This document shows, one piece after another, positions 36,916 to 45,595 of a stretch of 64,000 bases of DNA; position 1 is the stretch's first letter, and each line of letters begins with the position of its first letter. The notes beneath the pieces were generated by a model, which saw only the letters and a program-made list of their open reading frames with translations, searched no databases and was not told the DNA's origin. Made by a program: the position numbers and the translations under genes. This DNA comes from an uncultured Tateyamaria sp. (lineage in GTDB: Bacteria > Pseudomonadota > Alphaproteobacteria > Rhodobacterales > Rhodobacteraceae), in contig CAJQRC010000010.1 of NCBI GenBank assembly GCA_905480645.1, positions 124,001 through 188,000 on the forward strand, written 5' to 3'.

Positions 36916-37680
36916 GCCTTGAAAGAGAGGGCATAGCGGTCCGGTTATCTATCGGTCAAGCTGTTACAATTCTTAACTTTGCATTATTTGCGATAAATTA
37001 CATTTTATGGAGCGTGTATCCGCTCTCCATTACCACACAGTCTTTACTGTTCAATTCTCTATAAAATAAGAATTACGTCTCATTTTATAGAGAGTATAGG
37101 GAAATATGTTTTGGATAACTTTTGTGCCAAAGGATTTTCAAATCAAACTGGATAGTGCCCGACTTGCTGTGATGAAGACTTGTTCAGGTCTGTGTTTGGA
37201 CGCTACCGGAACTTCCCAACGAGTATTCCGCCTCTGGAAAACAATGTTTCTATTTATGCAGAAAGGGCTCCACCCCTGCGAGGATTTGTGAACCTTTACG
37301 ATGGAGAAACACATTCATTTGGTTATTTAATTATAATTTCAAAAGAGGAGAATGGCAAAATGCATTTTGAGCTCAATAGCCTTACATCTTTAACTAAGTA
37401 GGCTACAGTTGATTTTGAGATTTTAGAAGGTGTGCCATTTGCTTTAATTGAAAAGCTTGAGTTTCATACTTGAATTAAACGAGTAAAAAAATTTCAACTT
37501 CTTGTTTGTTTTAATTGCTTCACAATTAGCTCTATAAATCAAAGACTTTTTACAAACACTGGCTGTAGTGCGATGTGCGTTTGTAATACTGGTTTCATGA
37601 TTACACGGGCCAATATAGTTAAGGTAATAGGGTGTGGCGGTATATTAGATTTTCTTATGTCACTATTCATTATTTGTTGA
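36916..37680. other. Gene-poor region with a possible broken ORF
   Basis: This 765-base stretch separates cobD from the PatB-type gene. Apart from the broken frame described separately (37106-37473), it is AT-rich and empty. In many relatives cobC is next to cobD; I could not recognise any cobC sequence here. Confidence 0.4.
37106..37473 (+). pseudogene. Possible disrupted ORF, unknown function
   Basis: One frame from ATG 37106 reads FWITFVPKDFQIKLDSARLAV, but a second frame from 37156 onward carries more protein-like sequence: VSIYAERAPPLRGFVNLYDGE minus its end, then SFGYLIIISKEENGKMHFEL. It hits TAG at 37399-37401 and continues in frame to TGA 37471-37473 (VDFEILEGVPFALIEKLEF). One frameshift and one in-frame stop would join these into a protein of about 120 residues. 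I do not recognise a family. It may be a decayed gene or chance coding. Confidence 0.3.
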
Positions 37681-38850
37681 TTATTGCAGGTCTCGAAATG
37701 CTTGGGCTAGACGATCGACTGCCTCTTGAATACGAACACGCGGCATTGCGATATTGAATCGTAGCCAATTATCTCCACCCTTGCCAAAGGTTAAACCATG
37801 GTTTGCGGCGATTTTTGCGTGCCTTTGAACTCTGTGAGTGAATTCTGCGCGTGTCATGCCAGTGCCGCTAAAGTCGACCCAAGATAAATATGTTGCTTCA
37901 AGGGGCATTGATTTCAGGCCAGGGATGGCATTAATACTTTCATCGAATATCCTGCGATTTTCATTTAGGTAAGTTATTAGTTCATCAACCCATACAGCGC
38001 CTTCTGGCGAATATGCTGCGGGCACTGTGGACATGCCAAATGCATTGGGTGAAAGGCCTAAGCCTGTGATGCGTTTAGCAAACTTTTTGCGTAAGGCGTG
38101 GTCATGGATTATAACGTTACCAACGTGTGTTGCGGGGATATTAAAAGTTTTTGTTGTAGCTGTCATCATAATCAGGCGATCTTGAATACTGTCAATAAAC
38201 GCCATTGGAATGTGTTTGTTACCAGGCATGATTATATCATGATGAATTTCGTCAGATACAATAATTAGGTTGTGACGCTTGGCGAATGCAGCAACTTGGA
38301 TCAACTCATTTATTGTCCAGACGCGTCCGCCAGGGTTATGTGGAGAGCACAGAATTAACATTTTCTCTGTTCCATCCATTTGCGCGTCATAGGTATCAAA
38401 ATCCATTTTATACTGGTTATTAACCTGAGCAAGTTCGCATTCAACTACACGACGATTGTTGGCTTTGATTACTTTTGCGAATGAGTGGTAGACTGGCGTA
38501 AAAAGTATGACACCATCGTCAGGGTCAGTAAAAGTATCAATACACATGGCTGCGCCATGGACTAAGCCATGAGTGGAAAAAATACTTTCAGAATCAACTG
38601 ACCAGCCATGGCGTGTATCCATCCACCATTGAATAGACTCAATGTACTCGCGGTCATCTCCAAAATATCCCAATATACCATGTTCAATTTGCGTCTGCAA
38701 AGTATCTAAGATTCCCTGTGGTGAGCGAAAGTCCATATCCGCCACCCACATGGCGAGCCCATCGCTGGGCGATACACCATATATTTTTTCCATCGTATCC
38801 CACTTGCTTGAATGTGTATCACGGCGGTCTAAGATTTCGTCGAAATTCAT
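37681..38850 (-). CDS. PatB/MalY-type PLP-dependent cystathionine beta-lyase/aminotransferase
   Basis: This is a cytoplasmic class I/II aminotransferase-fold enzyme, 389 residues, that probably splits cystathionine or other cysteine conjugates. The N-terminal FDEILDRRDTHSSKWDTMEK and AMWVADMDFRSP are PatB/MalY hallmarks. PLP contacts include LCSPHNPGGRVWT and the EIHHD segment, and the Schiff-base lysine is K234 in TATTKTFNIP. C-terminal Arg is in NWLRFNIAMPR. It is divergent from def; about 100 bases separate their starts. Confidence 0.9.
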   Translation of the reverse strand: MNFDEILDRRDTHSSKWDTMEKIYGVSPSDGLAMWVADMDFRSPQGILDTLQTQIEHGILGYFGDDREYIESIQWWMDTRHGWSVDSESIFSTHGLVHGAAMCIDTFTDPDDGVILFTPVYHSFAKVIKANNRRVVECELAQVNNQYKMDFDTYDAQMDGTEKMLILCSPHNPGGRVWTINELIQVAAFAKRHNLIIVSDEIHHDIIMPGNKHIPMAFIDSIQDRLIMMTATTKTFNIPATHVGNVIIHDHALRKKFAKRITGLGLSPNAFGMSTVPAAYSPEGAVWVDELITYLNENRRIFDESINAIPGLKSMPLEATYLSWVDFSGTGMTRAEFTHRVQRHAKIAANHGLTFGKGGDNWLRFNIAMPRVRIQEAVDRLAQAFRDLQ

Positions 38851-38951
38851 TCTGGGATCCCCTAATTTGTAATAGATATGACGTTATTACTAAAAGTTTC
38901 TCGTGTAAGTGCGCATTGCAGCAAGCGTTACCATACCCTAAACACAACTTC

Positions 38952-39476
38952 ATGAAACGTCCTATTATTTTACACCCCGACCCACGCCTTAAAAAAACCT
39001 CTCTTTATATTTCAGATTTGACGGATGACTTACGTTTATTAGCTGATGATATGCTCGAAACTATGTATGGAGCGCCTGGTGTAGGCCTGGCATCTCCGCA
39101 AGTTGGTATTCTAAAACGATTAGTCGTTTTGGATTGCGTCAAGGCAGACACTAACGCACCGCGTCCGTTAATAATGTTTAATCCTGAGATAGTTGCAAGC
39201 TCGGAAGAAATCAGTGTTTATGAAGAAGGCTGTTTGTCTATGCCAGAACAATTTGCTGAAGTGACCCGTCCTGCTCAAGTGCAGGTAAAGTGGATTGATC
39301 GGGATGGGAAAGAACAAAGCGAAGAAATGTCTGGATTATGGTCAACTTGCATACAACATGAAATTGATCACTTGGATGGCAAGCTTTTTATTGATTATCT
39401 CAAACCTCTTAAGCGCCAGATGATTACGCGCAAGATGATCAAGTTTAAACGTGAACGAGCGCGTGAAAATTTATAA
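38952..39476 (+). CDS. def: Peptide deformylase
   Basis: This metalloenzyme removes the formyl group from nascent N-termini. An open frame extends upstream to 38718, inside the opposite gene, but ATG 38952 (MKRPIILHPDPRLKK) is the family start and gives 174 residues. The three motifs are GVGLASPQVG (Ser instead of the usual second Ala), EEGCLSMPE with metal ligand C94 (Met instead of Val) and QHEIDHLDG with H136, E137 and H140. The substitutions are mild and occur in type I-like secondary deformylases of Rhodobacterales. fmt follows after 166 bases. Confidence 0.93.
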   Translation: MKRPIILHPDPRLKKTSLYISDLTDDLRLLADDMLETMYGAPGVGLASPQVGILKRLVVLDCVKADTNAPRPLIMFNPEIVASSEEISVYEEGCLSMPEQFAEVTRPAQVQVKWIDRDGKEQSEEMSGLWSTCIQHEIDHLDGKLFIDYLKPLKRQMITRKMIKFKRERARENL

Positions 39477-39642
39477 ATTTTTATTATGATTTATGCCAAT
39501 AGAGCTGGATGATTGGGAGTTGATATTTTACCAACTGAAATAAAATAATTAATTATTATTCTTTTGAAGCAAAATTTAAAAATTATATGGAGTTTAGAGA
39601 TTATATTAAGTTGCTGAAATATCTTATTTGTGAGGGGATAAG

Positions 39643-40551
39643 ATGAGACTAATTTTTATGGGCACGTCGGAGTTTTCGGTTGCTGCATTGGACCGTCTTT
39701 ATAAGGCTGGCCATGATATTGTCTGCGTTTATACGCAGCCCCCTCGGCCTGCAGGCCGAGGTAAAAAAGAGCGTTGTAGTCCGGTTCACATTCGCGCTAA
39801 TTTTCTTGAATTAATGGTCAGGCATCCAACATCGTTTCAATCTCAGGATGATCAGAAAGCCTTTTCAGCACTTCACGCTGACGTTGCTGTGGTAGCAGCG
39901 TATGGTCTTATCTTACCTCAGACTATATTAGATGCTCCTACTTTGGGCTGCTTAAATATCCACGCAAGTTTGCTACCTCGGTGGCGCGGCGCTGCTCCGA
40001 TTCATCGTGCTATTATGGCTGGTGATCAGGAAACGGGCGTTTGCATCATGCAAATGCTTGCTGGGTTAGATAATGGGCCTATTTTATTGAAAAAAACCCT
40101 ACCAATCGAGGCCAATTCAACAACCGCGACCCTTCATGATCATTTGGCAGAAATAGGGGCTTCTTTGATTGTTCTGGCTTTAGAAGATTTATCTGCGTTG
40201 CCATCAAACCCGCAATCAAGTGTGGGCGTGACTTATGCCAAAAAAATAAAAAAGCAGGAAGCGCTCATTGATTGGTCACAATCGGCTGAAGAGGTGGACA
40301 GAAAAATTCGTGGTTTATCTCCCTTTCCTGGAGCTTGGTTTGAACATAAAGGCGTTCGTATTAAAGTGCTTGAATCTCAACTCAACCAAGCCTCTGGCGT
40401 TTCAGGTTTAGTGCTAGATGACGCTTTGACAGTGGCTTGTCAGCCGGAAGCAGTTCAGTTGATGCGTTTGCAAAAGGCTGGTAGGGAAAGTCAGGAAACT
40501 CAAGATTTCTTACGCGGTAATCCATTGCCGCCTGGTACAATATTAAATTAA
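39643..40551 (+). CDS. fmt: Methionyl-tRNA formyltransferase
   Basis: Fmt formylates initiator Met-tRNA, the reaction reversed on proteins by the neighbouring deformylase. The 302 residues open with [18 protein letters not shown]. The formyltetrahydrofolate-binding and catalytic segment is [20 protein letters not shown], and the C-terminal OB-like domain carries [16 protein letters not shown] 39643 follows GAGGGGA. It converges on rnhA across a palindrome-rich spacer. Confidence 0.95.
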   Translation: MRLIFMGTSEFSVAALDRLYKAGHDIVCVYTQPPRPAGRGKKERCSPVHIRANFLELMVRHPTSFQSQDDQKAFSALHADVAVVAAYGLILPQTILDAPTLGCLNIHASLLPRWRGAAPIHRAIMAGDQETGVCIMQMLAGLDNGPILLKKTLPIEANSTTATLHDHLAEIGASLIVLALEDLSALPSNPQSSVGVTYAKKIKKQEALIDWSQSAEEVDRKIRGLSPFPGAWFEHKGVRIKVLESQLNQASGVSGLVLDDALTVACQPEAVQLMRLQKAGRESQETQDFLRGNPLPPGTILN

Positions 40552-40577
40552 TAGCTTATGAATGAGGCTCTACCTTA

Positions 40578-40644
40578 ACCAATTAGAATTATAAATTCTG
40601 GAGACTGTTAAGCAAATTTTATTAACAGATTTCATCTAATTGGT
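40578..40644. repeat. Nested palindromes between fmt and rnhA
   Basis: The outer arms ACCAATTAGA (40578-40587) and TCTAATTGGT (40635-40644) are perfectly complementary. Between them lie two further hairpins: AGAATT/AATTCT with a three-base loop (40585-40599, overlapping the outer arm by three bases) and CTGTTAA/TTAACAG (40605-40628). Together they could fold as a three-way junction. It may serve as a two-way terminator for the convergent genes, although clear T-tracts are lacking. Confidence 0.55.
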
Positions 40645-40788
40645 CTAATATTCATAGATGTATTTGAAAATTTCAGAGCTCAATACTTTTTTGATTAGGC
40701 ACATTAGCAGCAGGGTCAGTAATCTACTCCTTTAAGCTCTTATTAATTTGCTGAATAGATTTGATAGTAGTTGATGCTTTATGATTAT

Positions 40789-41244
40789 TTATATTGTTTT
40801 AAAAACCAACATACCCGCACGGGCCAACGCATCGGCACGTTCATTGTTAGGATTACCTGCATGGCCTTTGACCCATCTCCAAGAAACAGTATGATTGGCC
40901 TGCGCGATATCTAAACGTTGCCATAAAACGGCGTTAGCTACAGCCTTTTTTGCTGCATTTTTCCAGCCATTTATTTTCCAGTTATGGATCCAAATTGTAA
41001 TTCCGTTTTTGACGTAATTACTATCAGTCACGATAGTGATATTAGATGGTTTAGTTAAAGCCTCAAGTGCAGAAATAGCTGCCATTAATTCCATTTTGTT
41101 ATTTGTTGTTTGGCTTTCTCCTCCCTTTAATTCTCGCTCCCTCATCACGTTTGAGCCATCCATTGCAATCAAAAGTACGCCCCATCCTCCTGGCCCCGGG
41201 TTTCCGGAACAAGCTCCGTCAGTATATGCAAAAAGATCAGCCAC
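40789..41244 (-). CDS. rnhA: Ribonuclease HI
   Basis: RNase HI degrades RNA in RNA-DNA hybrids. I choose GTG 41244, which gives [20 protein letters not shown], the family start, and 151 residues; an upstream ATG at 41259 adds five. The catalytic carboxylates are visible in [24 protein letters not shown] and NERADALA (D, E, D, D), and the basic handle WKNAAKKAV is present. The start overlaps the stop of the methyltransferase gene by eight bases, so they form one transcript. Confidence 0.94.
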   Translation of the reverse strand: MADLFAYTDGACSGNPGPGGWGVLLIAMDGSNVMRERELKGGESQTTNNKMELMAAISALEALTKPSNITIVTDSNYVKNGITIWIHNWKINGWKNAAKKAVANAVLWQRLDIAQANHTVSWRWVKGHAGNPNNERADALARAGMLVFKTI

Positions 41245-41830
41245 GAGCCTGTACCGCAATCCAATCAGCTATTTCTCCACTTAACCCCTTGTTACGCCCG
41301 TAAGCTGTAAACTTGGGCTCTAATCCTGCTGCTTGAAGAAGGTCATTCAATTCATTTTCAGTGACGTAAGAGTACAGGCGTCCAATTTTATCACGCTTTT
41401 CGCCTATTCCAAGTTTTAGGCTAATGTGAAACAGGCCATTTGGGCATAAAGCTTTTTTGATGGCTTTCATTTGGAGTGGCCATGCAGAACGTGGTGTATG
41501 CAGCATTGAGAAATTAGACCAAATCCCGTCATATAAATCGAATGAATCCAAGTCAGCATAACCTGCTCGGCGGGTTGAAACACCGGGAAAACGCTGAGTA
41601 AGTTGAAGCATCTCTGATACAAGATCCCATGCATCTACTTGAAGGCCATTAGCTGCCATTATTCCCGCAGAATTACCAGGACCACAACCAATATCCAACG
41701 TACGACCGCCGTTTGGTATACCTGAAATGAAACGCTCTAGCAATGGATCAGTCTTAACTTCATGATTTGTGAGAGCGTCATATTTTTGGGCGTGTGATGC
41801 ATAGACAGAAAGGGTTTTAAAATCATTCAT
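41237..41830 (-). CDS. Class I SAM-dependent methyltransferase
   Basis: This is a 197-residue small-molecule-type methyltransferase from ATG 41830 ([17 protein letters not shown]). Motif I is [16 protein letters not shown], followed by an acidic residue at the ribose-binding position (VDAWDLV) and the SNFSMLH motif. The early [11 protein letters not shown] pattern is like the SAM methyltransferase 11/25 group. The substrate is unknown. Its ATG overlaps the stop of the DUF3429 gene by one base (TAATG), and its 3' end overlaps rnhA, suggesting an operon of DUF3429, methyltransferase and rnhA. Confidence 0.85.
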   Translation of the reverse strand: MNDFKTLSVYASHAQKYDALTNHEVKTDPLLERFISGIPNGGRTLDIGCGPGNSAGIMAANGLQVDAWDLVSEMLQLTQRFPGVSTRRAGYADLDSFDLYDGIWSNFSMLHTPRSAWPLQMKAIKKALCPNGLFHISLKLGIGEKRDKIGRLYSYVTENELNDLLQAAGLEPKFTAYGRNKGLSGEIADWIAVQARG

Positions 41831-42279
41831 TATTGTACCGTAAATATTAGGCAGCCGATAACGATTATTGTGAGAAGAATTCTTAAAGGCATCCACCAAT
41901 TAGGTGTTAAACCCCAACAACTGAACGCATAATCTAGTAGTAAAAGGCCACTAAACCCAAATATGAGATTGATGCCGGCGCTTTTGGGCCCACCGCCGGT
42001 CATGAAAAAAGCCCAAAGAGCCGGTAATACTGACAATGCATAGCAAATCCAGGCTTGTTTGCCGTGGGTTTTGGTTGCAAAGCCCCATAATACTCCTGAC
42101 ATAAATGCTAAAATTACTGACCCATAAAATAACTGTACATAAGGTCCAATGAAACGTGGACCCACACTCTGCAATCCAAGCACAGCTAGATCATTGCTTA
42201 AGACGGTTAAAGCACCCCAAATAAAAGGTATCAATCCTGCAAGTCCAAGTAAAAGGGGTGCGCGGGGTATTTGTATCAT
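41830..42279 (-). CDS. DUF3429 family membrane protein
   Basis: The protein has 149 residues with five hydrophobic segments: about 7-27, 46-68, 77-94, 103-121 and 130-147. It matches the DUF3429 family pattern with GLAGLIPFIWGAL, YVQLFYGSVILAFMSGVLWG and a final LRILLTIIVIG. The family is found in many Proteobacteria and has no established function. It is first in a tight three-gene transcript ending in rnhA. Confidence 0.82.
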   Translation of the reverse strand: MIQIPRAPLLLGLAGLIPFIWGALTVLSNDLAVLGLQSVGPRFIGPYVQLFYGSVILAFMSGVLWGFATKTHGKQAWICYALSVLPALWAFFMTGGGPKSAGINLIFGFSGLLLLDYAFSCWGLTPNWWMPLRILLTIIVIGCLIFTVQ

Positions 42280-42509
42280 TGCTTTGCCATTAGCTGATAA
42301 AATCTATTTTTGATATGAGCTTTTTAAGTATTTTTGTAATTGCTATTTACATAATAGATTTTGTCCTCGGAGAATAATGATCAATTTAAGTATACAGAAC
42401 AGAGAGTAATAAGATCTTTTGTGGCGCTAGATCGATGCCGACACCTCTCCTCGGCCGTACAGCATAAAAGTAAACAATTATGCTTGTAATTGTAGATGAC
42501 CAATACTGT

Positions 42510-43463
42510 CTATCGGCCAACTTCTCGAAGGATACGTGGAATTTTGAATTCAACGTTTTCTATGGCTGTTTCTACTTTTTCAATGGTTACGTCAAAACGT
42601 TTATGAAATGCATCTATAACTTCGTTAATTAGTAGTTCTGGAGCAGACGCACCCGCAGTGATGCCAATCGAAGTAATCCCATTTAAGCTGCGCCAGTCAA
42701 TATCGGTTGCTCGTTGCACCAGTTGAGAATAGCAACCTCCTGCTCGTTCTCCAACCTCAACTAATCTTTTAGAATTTGACGAATTAGGCGCACCGACGAC
42801 TAGTATTGCATCACATTTTGGCGCCATTGCTTTGACAGCCTCTTGGCGGTTGGTGGTAGCGTAGCAAATATCTTCTTTATGAGGACCAACAATATTGGGA
42901 AAGCGATCTTTCAAGGCAATTACAATATCTGCTGTATCATCAATTGATAGAGTTGTTTGAGTAACAAAAGCAAGCTTTTCTGGGTCCCGTACTTGTATAA
43001 CTGCAACATCTTTTACTGTTTCAACCAAAATGACCTCACCGGTAGGTAGTTGACCCATAGTTCCAACAGTTTCAGGATGACCTTCATGGCCAATCATAAT
43101 CATTTGGAGACCATTGTCTGAGTGCCGTTGGGCTTCAATATGTACTTTGCTTACTAATGGGCAGGTGGCGTCAACATATAACATTTCACGCGCTGCCGCA
43201 CTGGCTGGGACAGATTTGGGAACTCCGTGCGCCGAAAAAATTACGGGTCTATCATTTGGGCAATCATCCAACTCTTCTATAAATACTGCACCTTTTTTCC
43301 GTAATTCGTCCACAACAAATTTATTGTGAACTATCTCATGGCGAACATATACGGGTGCTCCCCATTTCCCCAATGCGACCTCGACAATCTTTATGGCACG
43401 GTCCACGCCTGCGCAAAATCCTCTGGGTGCAGCTAGATATAAGGTTAATGGCGTCTTCTTCAT
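42510..43463 (-). CDS. ispH: 4-hydroxy-3-methylbut-2-enyl diphosphate reductase
   Basis: IspH (LytB) makes IPP and DMAPP in the last step of the MEP isoprenoid pathway, using an Fe-S cluster. The 317 residues start [20 protein letters not shown] with the first cluster Cys at position 17. The second is in [12 protein letters not shown] and the third in [11 protein letters not shown]-adjacent sequence ([11 protein letters not shown]). The HGVPKSVPA and [13 protein letters not shown] motifs are intact. A 230-base gap separates it from the DUF3429 gene downstream. Confidence 0.96.
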   Translation of the reverse strand: MKKTPLTLYLAAPRGFCAGVDRAIKIVEVALGKWGAPVYVRHEIVHNKFVVDELRKKGAVFIEELDDCPNDRPVIFSAHGVPKSVPASAAAREMLYVDATCPLVSKVHIEAQRHSDNGLQMIMIGHEGHPETVGTMGQLPTGEVILVETVKDVAVIQVRDPEKLAFVTQTTLSIDDTADIVIALKDRFPNIVGPHKEDICYATTNRQEAVKAMAPKCDAILVVGAPNSSNSKRLVEVGERAGGCYSQLVQRATDIDWRSLNGITSIGITAGASAPELLINEVIDAFHKRFDVTIEKVETAIENVEFKIPRILREVGR

Positions 43464-43840
43464 TGGCTAAGTCCTTTTCCCTATTTCCGTAGGTATTTAA
43501 CCCCGCGCTGTGCGTCCAGTCCTGTAATTGTTTATCTAAAAATGCTGACTTTAATGCTTGTCACAAAATATAGCATGGCATTATTTATATTGTAGTTAAT
43601 GAAAAGATAGCAAGGAATGCGACTATATTGGTGCTGAAAATGATTTGTACAAAAAAATATATGTTACGGCTCAAAGTATTGCTGAGCTTCAGATGTAAAA
43701 GGCTGACCGTCATAATCTCCTTACATTCTATTTTCTTCCTGAATGTTCAGATTTAGAGAACAGGCATTGAAATGTTGGAACCTCCTTTTTGTTGTGCCAA
43801 AAATAATTGTGCAAATAAGTTGGAGGCAATGTTAAATAAT
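43464..43840. other. Intergenic region ahead of ispH
   Basis: No gene is visible in these 377 bases. The ispH-proximal part supplies a clear AGGA ribosome binding site; the rest is AT-rich. Confidence 0.5.
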
Positions 43841-44413
43841 TTAGCTATGATCTTGATACTGAACATTATCATCGACTGAATCTTCCCGTGATGGCCGACC
43901 TACCGCATCCTTTAATTCATCTAATTCTATAAAGTTATCGGCTTGTCTTCTTAATTCATCAGAAATCATAGGTGGCTGGCTTCTTATAGTGGAAACTACA
44001 GAAACGCGAACGCCCTGACGTTGTAAGCTCTCAATCAAAGGGCGAAAGTCACCATCGCCTGAAAACAGAACAATATGATCAAGCCGAGGAGCTAATTCCA
44101 TCGCGTCCACCGCCAGCTCTATGTCCATGTTTCCTTTTACCTTACGCCGTCCCATGCTGTCAGTATACTCTTTGGCAGCCTTAGTAACCATTGTGAAACC
44201 ATTGTAGTTCAGCCAGTCTACCAAAGGTCGAATGGGAGAATATTCATCATTTTCCAGCAATGCAGTGTAGTAGAAAGCTCTGAGTAGTTTACCACGTCGC
44301 ATAAATTCCTGTTTCAAGAGTTTGTAATCAATTTCGAATTCGAGTGCTTTTGATGATGCATATAGGTTTGAACCGTCAATAAATATTGCTAAACGTTCGT
44401 CTTTATAAAACAT
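43841..44413 (-). CDS. NYN domain protein (LabA/DUF88 family)
   Basis: This is a putative PIN-like ribonuclease of 190 residues. The acidic active-site residues are visible: D13 in AIFIDGSNLY, the pair in KGNMDIELAVDAM, and the SGDGDFRPLI cluster, with the following GVRVSVVST strand. The domain covers nearly the whole protein, and a short acidic tail ends it. The position next to folK-rpoZ-relA is a conserved Rhodobacterales order. It is divergent from folK with 116 bases between. Its RNA target is unknown. Confidence 0.87.
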   Translation of the reverse strand: MFYKDERLAIFIDGSNLYASSKALEFEIDYKLLKQEFMRRGKLLRAFYYTALLENDEYSPIRPLVDWLNYNGFTMVTKAAKEYTDSMGRRKVKGNMDIELAVDAMELAPRLDHIVLFSGDGDFRPLIESLQRQGVRVSVVSTIRSQPPMISDELRRQADNFIELDELKDAVGRPSREDSVDDNVQYQDHS

Positions 44414-44529
44414 ATTAACTCGTTCCTTAAATAGAAATTTGCGCTAATTATTTATTGCGCGATACTTCTCAAAATAGGTTGTCTAAAGACGTATAGAATA
44501 CAGACTACTCATAATAAGTAAAAGCAAAC

Positions 44530-45141
44530 ATGGCACACCACACTAACAAAGTTAAATCAGACGAAATTCCACTTCAATTAAAGTCATCAGTACTTGTTGC
44601 TGTTGGATCAAATATGAGATCTAAAAGCGGGTCTCCTGAAGAAACAATTCTCGCAGGGATTGAATTATTGGTTGCGGCAGGCGCTATAATTAAAGGCCAG
44701 AGTCACTTCTATAGGACTCCAGCTTTTCCGGCAGGTTCAGGTCCGGAATATGTAAACGGTGCTTTGGAGATTTTAGTCAATTGGACCGAACAAGATACTT
44801 TAGTCAATCTTCATGCGGTCGAAGAAAAGTTGGGTCGCAGTCGAATTATGCGTTGGGAACAGCGTGCAATAGATCTAGATTTTTTAGCCATTGGCGATGT
44901 GGTTTGTCCTAGTCCAGAGATTGTTCGACACTGGATGAACTTACCCCTAGAGCAACAAAAAAATTACGCTCCAGAGGAGTTGATTTTGCCGCACCCTCGG
45001 CTGCATGCGCGCGCATTTGTTTTAGTGCCATTGGCGGAAATAGCGCCTCAGTGGGTGCATCCGATTCTTAAACTGACCGTCACACAGATGCTTGAGCGTC
45101 TTCCGAGCAAGGATCGCGACCAGATAAAGTACATCCAATAG
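44530..45141 (+). CDS. folK: 2-amino-4-hydroxy-6-hydroxymethyldihydropteridine pyrophosphokinase
   Basis: FolK transfers pyrophosphate from ATP to the pterin in folate synthesis. The 203 residues include VAVGSNMRSKSGSPEETI, the substrate-binding SHFYRTPAFPAGSGPEYVNGALEI, EKLGRSRIMRWEQRAIDLDFLAIGD with the metal-binding Asp pair, and HPRLHARAFVLVPLAEI. An N-terminal extension of about 18 residues and a 15-residue insert before LPHPRL make it longer than E. coli FolK (159). rpoZ follows after 79 bases. Confidence 0.93.
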   Translation: MAHHTNKVKSDEIPLQLKSSVLVAVGSNMRSKSGSPEETILAGIELLVAAGAIIKGQSHFYRTPAFPAGSGPEYVNGALEILVNWTEQDTLVNLHAVEEKLGRSRIMRWEQRAIDLDFLAIGDVVCPSPEIVRHWMNLPLEQQKNYAPEELILPHPRLHARAFVLVPLAEIAPQWVHPILKLTVTQMLERLPSKDRDQIKYIQ

Positions 45142-45220
45142 TTAACTTTTTCCGGCTTGCCATTTTATAGGAACAGGCATAAGCAACCACTTTAATTCAA
45201 TTCCAAGTTTGGAGACTTAT

Positions 45221-45574
45221 ATGGCTCGTGTAACCGTTGAAGATTGTGTTGACAAGGTTCCAAATCGTTTTGAATTAGTAATGCTTGCAGCACACCGTGC
45301 CCGCGAGGTGTCTGCTGGTTCTCCTGTAACGGTCGACCGTGATAATGATAAAAATCCGGTGGTTTCGTTGCGGGAAATTGCAGATGAAACACAGACCGCT
45401 GATGATTTGAGAGAGCGTCTGATTGAATCGAACCAAACGCAAATCGAAGTGGATGAGGCCGAAGAAGATAAAATGGCACTTCTCATGGGCGGGGAGCCGG
45501 ACAAACCAGAGGAAGATAGCATGTCTGAAGAAATGCTGTTGCGTCAACTAATGGCCGCGCAAGGTCAAAGTTAA
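45221..45574 (+). CDS. rpoZ: RNA polymerase omega subunit
   Basis: Omega assists assembly of the beta' subunit of RNA polymerase and takes part in ppGpp sensing. ATG 45221 ([20 protein letters not shown]) has GGAG seven bases upstream; a frame extension to 45209 is not needed. The 117 residues have the conserved core [33 protein letters not shown] and a long acidic tail. It is 21 bases upstream of relA/spoT, the ppGpp gene. Confidence 0.95.
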   Translation: MARVTVEDCVDKVPNRFELVMLAAHRAREVSAGSPVTVDRDNDKNPVVSLREIADETQTADDLRERLIESNQTQIEVDEAEEDKMALLMGGEPDKPEEDSMSEEMLLRQLMAAQGQS

Positions 45575-45595
45575 TCCACTAGAGGCAAAGGCCAT

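Noticed and set aside
38718-38951. 78-codon N-terminal extension of def
   Set aside because: It overlaps the opposite PatB-type gene and its sequence is unlike any deformylase; the family start is the internal ATG.
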